Assembly: GCA_030642525.1 (NCBI GenBank)
Contig: DAOWNO010000110.1
Location: 1-6,884, forward strand
Reading direction: 5' to 3'
Source: Candidatus Aegiribacteria sp.
Lineage (GTDB): Bacteria; Fermentibacterota; Fermentibacteria; Fermentibacterales; JCC-6
Length of the DNA stretch: 6,884 nucleotides
In this document: in pieces, positions 1 to 5,157 of the stretch
Layout: each line of letters opens with the position of its first letter
Numbering within the stretch: position 1 is the first letter of the stretch
Notes under the pieces: generated by a model
What the model was told of the DNA's origin: nothing
Database searches by the model: none
The model's input: only the letters and a program-made list of their open reading frames with translations
Position numbers and translations under genes: made by a program

Positions 1-1509
1 ACTGGAGAGATTGATATCCGCATTTTCCACGTTGAAAACCAGTTCGGTAAGACCGGGATTCTGCATGAACCGATCGAAAACCCCGGTAGTCACGACTGCG
101 GTTGGAGGAACGTAGATATTTACGTCGGGAAAGTCGTCATTGATCCTGTAGATATTTAGAAGAGCATTTATAAAAGCCAGTCCACGTCCCTTCCCACCGA
201 GAGAACCTGAACCGATTTTTACAAATTCCGTGTCATAATCAAACGTTTCACTGGAAAACTCCTCAACCTGACCAGCTCTGTATCTTTCCATCCACTGCTT
301 CAGTGATAAAAGCAGATAGGAGCGGAGATCTCCGGTGGTTTTGAAATCATGTACTTTCTGAGGCCTGAGTGCGCGGGCAAGATCGAATTCGGTCCTGGCC
401 ATCAGCCAGGTGGAAAAATCATTCCTCTCTGCGTGGTAGAACAGACTTTCATTGGACACCCTCCTCAACGCCAGCCTCAACTCTCTTAGATCCCCGGCTC
501 TGGCCTCTTCATGGCCATCCGGATTTCTGAATACGAAATCACCGAAGCCCAGGTAATCCCTCATGAACTCCCTCAAGTCCGCAAGGAGAGTAGGGGAGTT
601 TTTGTTTATGAATGCCGCTCCCATTCCGTTGGCTCTTTTTCTGTTGATCTCCTCTGCAGACTGGAATAGAATCGGGCATTCAGGATCGTTAGACAGTATC
701 TCTTCCGCAAGCTGGAAACCGGCTCGGGGGTATTCAACACCTTCTTTTTCAAATCTCACATCAAGTATCATTCCCAGTACGTGGTCATGGAAAAGCCTGT
801 ATAGTTCAATAGCTTCTTCGTAATTACTGGCATGCAGAATTTTGGGTCTTGCCCGCATCCGCAGCAGTTTCTGCATCTGGTTCACACCATCAGTCATCAA
901 TGCCTGTGTCTGCTGCATCAGCTCGGTATACAGCATAGGCAGATAGGATGAGCAGAACCTTATAGAATCTTCAACTAGAATTATGCATTTTACCCCTGCA
1001 ACACGGGAATCATGTTCGGCATTCAGCCTGTCTTCGATTGATTTGATAATAGCAAGGAACAGCCTTGCATCACCCTGCCAGACAAAGGCTTGCCCACCGG
1101 ACTTCAACCTACCCTCATCCATCAGGATCTTGAGGTCACGAGCAGTATACGCAAGGACTACAAAGGGAACTCCAGGCGCTGCCTTTGCAACAGCTGCACC
1201 CAGTTCATCACATTGCATGGAACCAATACTGAGCATTGAAATAACCAGATCGAAGCTTTCCTGTTCAAGACGCTGCAATGCTTCCTCACCGGTTGATACC
1301 CTCATTATACGCGGTGCGTATCTGAGATTGAGTAGAAGGTACTCGGAGAACAGAACCTCAGTGAATTTACCGTCTTCCTCCAGCGTGTATGAATCGTAAA
1401 GGCTTGAGACCAGAAGTATATTCCTGATCCGTCGGGACATCAGCGTGTAGAATGCTACAGCTTCAGATCCACGTCTTCCTACGATTTCATCGAGCTTTCT
1501 GTCCTTCAT
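1..1509 (-). CDS. Receiver-domain / PEP synthase-like (PPDK N-terminal) protein, partial at the left edge
   Basis: The frame is open for 503 codons from the ATG at 1509 to the window edge, so this is the N-terminal part of a longer protein. Residues about 28-155 look like a degenerate receiver domain: the beta-3 strand FDLVISM (86-92) has Met92 where the phosphoacceptor Asp is expected. Residues about 174-310 look like a second receiver with an acidic pair (E180, D181 in IILVEDS) and a candidate phosphoacceptor D250 in MILDVRF. From about residue 425 the pyruvate phosphate dikinase/PEP synthase ATP-grasp domain begins, with the glycine-rich GSLGGKGRG motif (K440) and VPPTAVVTTGVF (467-478). 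In that family this domain binds ATP and passes phosphate to a swivelling His domain; those later parts lie outside the window. Similar fusions are annotated as PEP/pyruvate-binding proteins, and true PEP synthase activity cannot be claimed. The start is set by the GAAGGA site at 1516-1521. The family call is firm; the substrate is unknown. Confidence 0.88.
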   Translation of the reverse strand, partial: MKDRKLDEIVGRRGSEAVAFYTLMSRRIRNILLVSSLYDSYTLEEDGKFTEVLFSEYLLLNLRYAPRIMRVSTGEEALQRLEQESFDLVISMLSIGSMQCDELGAAVAKAAPGVPFVVLAYTARDLKILMDEGRLKSGGQAFVWQGDARLFLAIIKSIEDRLNAEHDSRVAGVKCIILVEDSIRFCSSYLPMLYTELMQQTQALMTDGVNQMQKLLRMRARPKILHASNYEEAIELYRLFHDHVLGMILDVRFEKEGVEYPRAGFQLAEEILSNDPECPILFQSAEEINRKRANGMGAAFINKNSPTLLADLREFMRDYLGFGDFVFRNPDGHEEARAGDLRELRLALRRVSNESLFYHAERNDFSTWLMARTEFDLARALRPQKVHDFKTTGDLRSYLLLSLKQWMERYRAGQVEEFSSETFDYDTEFVKIGSGSLGGKGRGLAFINALLNIYRINDDFPDVNIYVPPTAVVTTGVFDRFMQNPGLTELVFNVENADINLSS

Positions 1510-1515
1510 ATATTT

Positions 1516-1521
1516 TCCTTC
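1516..1521 (-). promoter_or_regulatory. Ribosome-binding site of the receiver/PPDK gene
   Basis: Read on the minus strand this is GAAGGA, six bases before the ATG at 1509. Its outer three bases (GAA) directly touch the end of the 116-bp palindrome, so a hairpin in the mRNA leader would end exactly at the ribosome-binding site. Confidence 0.7.
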
Positions 1522-1637
1522 AATAAATAGGGACGGAGGTGTTTTATTTTAGTTATGTAAATAATATGACTATTCTGATAGTTTCAACTGCATATTATTC
1601 ACGCATTACCAATAAAACACCTCCGTCCCTATTTATT
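1522..1637. repeat. 116-bp palindromic element with perfect 27-bp terminal inverted repeats (REP/MITE-like)
   Basis: The left arm 1522-1548 and right arm 1611-1637 are exact reverse complements over 27 bp; the core reads GGGACGGAGGTGTTTT on the plus strand. The 62-base centre holds further pairing: AATAATATG (1560-1568) with CATATTATT (1591-1599), and ACTAT (1569-1573) with ATAGT (1578-1582) around a TCTG loop. Either strand can therefore fold into a long cruciform or hairpin. The trinucleotide TTC flanks both ends (1519-1521 and 1638-1640) and may be a short target duplication or chance. It encodes no protein. GGGACGG-type inverted repeats ending in AT-rich sequence resemble elements associated with REP-associated (Y1) transposases, so mobilisation in trans is plausible but is an inference. 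It lies in the leader or promoter region of the minus-strand receiver/PPDK gene. A plain bidirectional terminator is less likely because both flanking genes point away from it. Confidence 0.85.
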
Positions 1638-1706
1638 TTCGCTGTATTTACATGAATATAGCCACAATATCCTTATACTGGCACATCAGTAACCTCTCAC
1701 CATACC

Positions 1707-1734
1707 TAGACACGCCAATTCATATTTGTATATT
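1707..1734 (+). promoter_or_regulatory. Candidate sigma-70-type promoter for the regulator-transporter unit
   Basis: A -35 box TAGACA (1707-1712) and a -10 box TATATT (1729-1734) are separated by 16 bases, each one mismatch from the consensus. Transcription would start near 1741-1742, just before the 17-bp palindrome and about 40 bases upstream of the regulator start codon. Based on sequence match only. Confidence 0.5.
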
Positions 1735-1744
1735 TCCAATAATT

Positions 1745-1761
1745 ATTGGTGTCGCACCAAT
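1745..1761. promoter_or_regulatory. Operator-like palindrome at the predicted transcription start
   Basis: ATTGGTG (1745-1751) and CACCAAT (1755-1761) are perfect 7-bp inverted repeats around a TCG centre. The site falls at about +4 to +20 of the predicted transcript and 20 bases before the regulator start codon. This is where a dimeric autorepressor, such as the AbrB-type protein encoded next, could bind; a small leader hairpin is the alternative. Confidence 0.5.
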
Positions 1762-1772
1762 GTAACATAGAC

Positions 1773-1777
1773 GGAGG
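1773..1777 (+). promoter_or_regulatory. Ribosome-binding site that fixes the AbrB-type start at 1782
   Basis: GGAGG lies four bases before the ATG at 1782. The frame could also open at a TTG at 1746, but that codon lies inside the operator-like palindrome and lacks a comparable site, so 1782 is preferred. Confidence 0.75.
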
Positions 1778-1781
1778 AATC

Positions 1782-2003
1782 ATGCAGATCGATCTTGATA
1801 ACGTTGCTTACATCGGAGAAACATCGGTAACAATCCGAAAAAGCAGGCGCCGGATAACAATACCGAAAGAGATCGTAGATAACCTGAACATATCCGATGG
1901 TGACAGGATTCGCTGGGTGCTGTTCAATGACGACAGGCTATGCATCTCGAAAGTTAAACCATCATATGCAGCCGGGAAGCTGGAAAAGGGAAAGACTGAG
2001 TAA
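1782..2003 (+). CDS. AbrB/SpoVT-type DNA-binding regulator, 73 aa
   Basis: This small basic protein carries the swapped-hairpin AbrB/SpoVT/MazE fold over about residues 14-58: SVTIRKSRRRITIPKEIVDNL, then the ISDGDRIRW turn, then a short strand ending in CISKV. The basic patch R19-K20-S21-R22-R23-R24 followed by the ITIPKEI strand-turn is typical of DNA contacts in this fold. Proteins of this size act as dimers, either as transcription regulators or as antitoxins. The partner gene here encodes a transporter rather than a toxin, so a regulator is the better reading. Its TAA stop overlaps the next start (TAATG), indicating co-transcription and translational coupling. The palindrome at 1745-1761 suggests autoregulation. 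The ATG at 1782 with GGAGG upstream is preferred over the TTG at 1746, which would add 12 residues. The inducing signal is not visible. Confidence 0.85.
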   Translation: MQIDLDNVAYIGETSVTIRKSRRRITIPKEIVDNLNISDGDRIRWVLFNDDRLCISKVKPSYAAGKLEKGKTE

Positions 2004-2821
2004 TGGATCCTGTCCTATCAGTCCTGATACTGTTCATTATCGCGTTCGCAAGTGAGTTCGTGGACTCTTCACTGGGTATGGGTTACGGAACCACGCTGAC
2101 GCCGCTCCTGATTATAATGGGGTACAATCCGCTTGTAGTCATCCCCGCAATCCTCACCTCGGAACTAATTACTGGAGGTCTGGCCGCCTTCATGCACCAC
2201 AGGGCCGGTAACGTGTGTTTCGATTTCCGGAATGATCCAGATCACAAACTCGTAAAAAAGATGAAGCTGCTGGGCTATATACCGAGATCCAACTCGTCGA
2301 AGATTGCTATGGTCCTCGCAATCTGCAGCCTCGCAGGCACCGTAATAGCTGTCTTTGTTGCAATTAACATCCCAAAGACATACCTGAAGCTATTCATAGG
2401 TGTTATGGTCTCTTCAATGGGTATTCTGATCCTGCTCAAACGCAATTCAAAACCGTACTTTTCATGGAAAAGAATTATAGGACTGGGAGTTCTTGCAGCC
2501 TTCAACAAAGGGCTTTCCGGGGGGGGGTATGGTCCTCTGGTTACCTCCGGGCAGATACTCTCGGGGGTTGATACCAAGAATTCAGTTGCTATAACATCAC
2601 TGTCTGAAAGCTTCACCTGCCTTGTGGGAGTATGCACTTTCCTTCTGCTTGGAACAGAATTTGACTGGACAATCACCCTTGCCCTTCTTGCAGGAGCTGT
2701 CGCTTCTGTTCCGCTTTCAACCAGGGTTGTAAAAAAACTGAAAGTAAAGAATTTCACACTCATTGTCGGAACAGCAACGGTTATACTGGGACTATTTACT
2801 TTGTATAAGGTTATTCTCTAG
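2003..2821 (+). CDS. TauE/SafE (TSUP) family membrane transporter, 272 aa
   Basis: This is a hydrophobic integral membrane protein with roughly eight predicted helices (approximately 4-22, 30-50, 100-121, 126-146, 157-173, 195-217, 222-242 and 250-270). It has the two-fold glycine-rich signature of the sulfite exporter TauE/SafE family: GMGYGTTLTPLLI (25-37) in the first half and SGGGYGPLVTSGQIL (172-186) in the second. The usual family length is about 250-280 residues, so it appears complete. Characterised members move sulfite, sulfoacetate or other organosulfur anions across the inner membrane; the substrate cannot be read from sequence. A charged stretch of about 30 residues (67-99) forms a longer than usual loop between the halves. 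The ATG overlaps the stop of the AbrB-type gene by one base, with GGGAAAG upstream as a weak ribosome site. A run of nine G at 2519-2527 encodes the conserved GGG of the second signature. Confidence 0.9.
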   Translation: MDPVLSVLILFIIAFASEFVDSSLGMGYGTTLTPLLIIMGYNPLVVIPAILTSELITGGLAAFMHHRAGNVCFDFRNDPDHKLVKKMKLLGYIPRSNSSKIAMVLAICSLAGTVIAVFVAINIPKTYLKLFIGVMVSSMGILILLKRNSKPYFSWKRIIGLGVLAAFNKGLSGGGYGPLVTSGQILSGVDTKNSVAITSLSESFTCLVGVCTFLLLGTEFDWTITLALLAGAVASVPLSTRVVKKLKVKNFTLIVGTATVILGLFTLYKVIL

Positions 2822-2822
2822 A

Positions 2823-2906
2823 ATAACGGATTCAGCCTGACAATACTCAGCTGATGGAGGCAACCGGAGTATTGATCGAGTGCTGTGAAATTCCGCGATC
2901 CGTTAT
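2823..2906. repeat. Nested inverted repeats at the convergent gene ends
   Basis: Two perfect inverted repeats are nested: ATAACGGAT (2823-2831) with ATCCGTTAT (2898-2906), and inside them CAATACTC (2841-2848) with GAGTATTG (2867-2874). They begin just after the transporter stop codon and cover the last codons of the minus-strand gene. There is no T-tract, so an intrinsic terminator is not shown; a folded 3' end blocking read-through from either side is possible. Confidence 0.45.
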
Positions 2907-3368
2907 GCTGCCCCATTGAGCTATTCTGTGGATGAAGTCATCCTGGAAACCGGACAGTCCGTTATAGGCCAATCGGATTCGATGGAGATCTTCTTCTCTG
3001 CATTTACCTGATTCAAGACAGACATCTATCATGCGGAACAGCTCCTCCGCAATGAGTGATGTCGAATAGCCTGCGCTGTCTAGAAGAAGCTCCAGATCAG
3101 TCTCTTCCCATAACCCAGAGACTTCCCGAATTTTTTCCGGTATTACGTACCATCTGTAATATGCAAGACAATCAAATGCTGAGTCGTACTTCTCGTCCGT
3201 GTATTCACTGAACCAGCTTTTCTCCAGAATATCAGACCTTGCAAATGAATGATGTCTTACGAAGAAACCATTTGTCATGCTGTCTTCCGGAACCTCGAAA
3301 TCGTAACTCTCCTGCCGTTCCCAGAAACCTCTGTAGCGATTAACGCATTTCCTGATTTCCCTTTTCAT
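2847..3368 (-). CDS. Uncharacterised 173-aa soluble protein
   Basis: I do not recognise this protein. It has no signal peptide, membrane segment or known catalytic motif. It is acidic overall and rich in aromatic residues, notably FWERQESYDF (15-24), NGFFVRHHSF (33-42), SWFSEYTDEKYD (51-62) and YYRWYVIPEKI (70-80). The second half (about 88-150) looks helical, with alternating hydrophobic and charged residues. Four cysteines (8, 67, 117, 123) are present, too scattered to indicate a metal site. The ATG at 3368 is supported by GGGAGG five bases upstream and a promoter at 3401-3428, so it is likely real and transcribed separately from the ABC operon. It converges with the TauE-type gene, with 25 bases between the stop codons. 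The C-terminal tail (about 158-173) lies in the inverted-repeat region. A lineage-specific cytosolic protein is the safest description. Confidence 0.75.
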   Translation of the reverse strand: MKREIRKCVNRYRGFWERQESYDFEVPEDSMTNGFFVRHHSFARSDILEKSWFSEYTDEKYDSAFDCLAYYRWYVIPEKIREVSGLWEETDLELLLDSAGYSTSLIAEELFRMIDVCLESGKCREEDLHRIRLAYNGLSGFQDDFIHRIAQWGSITDRGISQHSINTPVASIS

Positions 3369-3373
3369 CGCAG

Positions 3374-3379
3374 CCTCCC
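3374..3379 (-). promoter_or_regulatory. Ribosome-binding site of the 173-aa gene
   Basis: GGGAGG on the minus strand, five bases before the ATG at 3368. It supports both the start and the reality of this unrecognised gene. Confidence 0.75.
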
Positions 3380-3400
3380 TGTCATTGATTCCTACAGGTA

Positions 3401-3428
3401 AACATACGTATACCTATTACAATGTCAA
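3401..3428 (-). promoter_or_regulatory. Candidate promoter for the 173-aa gene
   Basis: On the minus strand a perfect -35 TTGACA (3428-3423) is followed after 16 bases by TATGTT (3406-3401, four of six matches). Transcription would start near 3394, about 25 bases upstream of the start codon. The 8-bp palindrome ATACGTAT (3404-3411) overlaps the -10 box and could be part of an operator. Confidence 0.5.
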
Positions 3429-3474
3429 GCGGATGTATTCGGGATCCCTTATGCTGCAATCGAATGTGGGGGTT

Positions 3475-4218
3475 CTATTCCCATCTGAAGTATTTTGCGG
3501 CAATAGCAAAACCCGCTACCGTGACGCCGCACAGTACTAATATCTGAACGGGATACTCCCACAGATGCCCGCCAAGCCATAGCCCCTGCAGCAGCTCAAT
3601 CACATGAGTAAGGGGAAGAATTTGTGAGAAGGATTTCAGGAAAGATGGGAGCATTTCCCTTGGAAGGGCAGCTCCGGAAAGAAACAGCATTGGAAAATAC
3701 ATGACATTGGAAATTATCATACCGCTTCGGGCAGTGGGGGCCAGGCTGGCCGGAATGAATCCAAATGCGGAAATAGAGAGAGTGGACAGAACAAATGCAA
3801 AAAATACTTCGGGAATATTGCCGTAAAAACGCATTCCAAAAACAATCACTCCAGCTGCAAGGAGAAGGAGCATCCCCAAAACCGTAATTATGAATAGTGA
3901 AGATAACTCCGCTGTGAGAACCAGAAGGGGAGAAATCGGAGCAGATTTGAACCTCCTTAAAATTCCCTTCTCCCTGTAGGCCGCGATGCTTGTTGTAAGA
4001 CCCGAGATACCGGTGGTTAAGATCACTATCCCTATGAAAGCGGGAACGGCGAAATCTATGTATCCGAAATTTTCACCCGGAAATGGGTCATTACCCCAGA
4101 TACTCCCGAACAGCATCATAAGCAGCAGCGGGAATATCAGTGTAAAGAAGAAGCCTGATGGTTCCCTCAGGTAAAGGACAAACTCCATTCGTGTCAGGTT
4201 GAAATACCGCTTAAACAT
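3475..4218 (-). CDS. ABC-2 type transporter permease, 247 aa
   Basis: This is an inner-membrane subunit of an ABC-2 type exporter. Six hydrophobic segments are visible at about 21-40, 57-79, 100-128, 136-160, 168-184 and 223-242. The cytoplasmic stretch YREKGILRRFKSAPISP (81-97) is the characteristic loop after the second helix that meets the ATPase. FLSGAALPREMLP (179-191) is the other ABC-2 signature, just before the last external region. The length fits single-domain members (240-260 residues). The ATG at 4218 follows the ATPase stop codon with a one-base gap, so the two are translationally coupled and should form a 2+2 complex. The substrate is unknown: the family includes exporters of drugs, lipids, sodium and polysaccharides. 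The adjacent secreted propeller gene in the same operon does not identify the cargo. No terminator hairpin is evident after the stop codon. Confidence 0.92.
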   Translation of the reverse strand: MFKRYFNLTRMEFVLYLREPSGFFFTLIFPLLLMMLFGSIWGNDPFPGENFGYIDFAVPAFIGIVILTTGISGLTTSIAAYREKGILRRFKSAPISPLLVLTAELSSLFIITVLGMLLLLAAGVIVFGMRFYGNIPEVFFAFVLSTLSISAFGFIPASLAPTARSGMIISNVMYFPMLFLSGAALPREMLPSFLKSFSQILPLTHVIELLQGLWLGGHLWEYPVQILVLCGVTVAGFAIAAKYFRWE

Positions 4219-4219
4219 A

Positions 4220-5137
4220 TCAGTCGTTTATCTCTTTTCCGGTCAGTTTCAGGAAAACATCCTCCAGAGTGGATTTCTCTGTATGAAAGTCCCCCAGTTC
4301 AATCTCTCTTTTCACAAGCAGCTTCACGATTTCAACTACTGCCGAACTGTCCTGTACATATGCTATGGTTTTTCCATCATCCCTGAAGACCTTAACCACT
4401 CCGGTTATTGATTCCAGCTCACTCTCATTGAAGCTCTCGGGAATTCCCATGACAACACTGAGAGCGGCGGCATGGGACCTGATAAGTGATTCGGGAGTAT
4501 CCATGGCTACGATCTTCCCATCATCGATTATGGCGACGCGGTCACAGAGCTTCTCAGCCTCATCCATATAATGGGTGGAGAGGAAAACGGTTTTGCCGTC
4601 GTCCCGCAACCCTCTGACAAGATCCCACATCGAACGTCTTGAGCGGGGATCAAGACCGCTCGTCAGTTCATCAAGGAAGACTATTTCAGGATCACCAACA
4701 AGAGATAATGCTACAAAAAGCCTTTTTTTCTGCCCTCCTGACAGAGCTGAGAAGTAAGAATCCTTCTTATCCGAAAGCCCCAGCCTTGAGAGAATCCAGG
4801 CAGCATCCGTAGAATCCCTGTAGAAACACGAGAACAACTCTATAGCTTCCCTCACCTTCATTCTGTCGGGAAGTTCGGATTCCTGCTGCTGGATACCTAC
4901 TTTCTCAAGGAGAGCTTTTCGCTGCGTGAGTGGATCAATGCCCAATACACTGATGAATCCCGAATCGGGTTTTCGCATGCTTACGATGCAGTCCATGGTT
5001 GTGGTTTTACCTGCACCATTCGGTCGTACAATACCGAAGATCTCCCCCCTCGATACGGAAAGGGAGATGCCATCGACGGCACGCACCCCGCCATAACTTT
5101 TCCTCAGATTTTCGACTCGAACTACTGTTTCAGACAG
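4220..5137 (-). CDS. ABC transporter ATP-binding protein, about 305 aa, with atypical start codon
   Basis: This is the ATPase of the ABC-2 exporter encoded with the following permease. Numbered from the proposed CTG start: Walker A RPNGAGKTT (38-46, K44), Q-loop QQQ (83-85), signature LSGGQ (132-136), Walker B IVFLDE with catalytic E157, D-loop SGLDP and switch H189 in STHYMDEAE. About 80 C-terminal residues resemble the DUF4162-type tail of DrrA/NatA/CcmA-like ATPases. Two departures are visible: the first glycine of Walker A is Arg38 (codon CGA at 5026-5024, one base from GGA), and the usual DEPT is DELT. Start choice is uncertain. No ATG, GTG or TTG lies in frame between the upstream stop and the first conserved strand; CTG at 5137 with AGAGG five bases before it fits the protein family best. 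The only in-frame ATG is at 5236, which would overlap the preceding gene by 79 bases and add an unconserved-looking 33-residue leader. Confidence 0.88.
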   Translation of the reverse strand: MSETVVRVENLRKSYGGVRAVDGISLSVSRGEIFGIVRPNGAGKTTTMDCIVSMRKPDSGFISVLGIDPLTQRKALLEKVGIQQQESELPDRMKVREAIELFSCFYRDSTDAAWILSRLGLSDKKDSYFSALSGGQKKRLFVALSLVGDPEIVFLDELTSGLDPRSRRSMWDLVRGLRDDGKTVFLSTHYMDEAEKLCDRVAIIDDGKIVAMDTPESLIRSHAAALSVVMGIPESFNESELESITGVVKVFRDDGKTIAYVQDSSAVVEIVKLLVKREIELGDFHTEKSTLEDVFLKLTGKEIND

Positions 5138-5142
5138 GATGA

Positions 5143-5155
5143 CCTCTATTCTCCT
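5143..5155 (-). promoter_or_regulatory. Ribosome-binding region of the ABC ATPase gene
   Basis: On the minus strand AGGAG (5155-5151) and AGAGG (5147-5143) follow directly after the propeller gene's stop codon (5160-5158). AGAGG stands five bases before CTG 5137. No standard start codon follows either site at normal distance in the ATPase frame, which is why a CTG (or ATC 5140) start is proposed. Confidence 0.45.
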
Positions 5156-5157
5156 GT

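Larger units (their letters stand above)
2897..3457. repeat. Pair of 15-bp near-direct repeats around the orphan gene
   Basis: GATCCGTTATGCTGC (2897-2911) and GATCCCTTATGCTGC (3443-3457) match at 14 of 15 bases. The first lies inside the 3' end of the 173-aa gene and the second just upstream of its promoter. The span given runs from the start of one copy to the end of the other. An inverted copy of the ATCCGTTAT core is at 2823-2831. The function is unknown and chance is possible. Confidence 0.35.

Noticed and set aside
563..1399. Plus-strand open frames at 563-823 and 983-1399
   Set aside because: They lie antisense to the receiver/PPDK gene, whose frame is open throughout with recognisable motifs; their translations are Ser-rich and unlike proteins.
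1532..1777. Shared GACGGAGG at 1532-1539 and 1770-1777
   Set aside because: The second copy is the regulator's Shine-Dalgarno site and the first lies in the palindrome arm; eight shared purine-rich bases are easily chance.
1782..2003. AbrB-type protein as an antitoxin of a toxin-antitoxin pair
   Set aside because: The coupled downstream gene encodes a multi-helix transporter, not a MazF/PIN-type toxin.
2275..2763. 162-codon minus-strand frame inside the transporter gene
   Set aside because: The opposite strand encodes a clear TauE/SafE protein; the minus translation has no domain features.
3441..3448. GGGATCCC palindrome downstream of the permease stop codon
   Set aside because: Only 8 bp with no loop and no T-tract, so not a terminator; it overlaps the near-direct repeat already reported.
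3986..4757. Plus-strand frames opposite the ABC permease and ATPase
   Set aside because: Shadows of well-supported minus-strand genes, without ribosome sites or plausible protein character.
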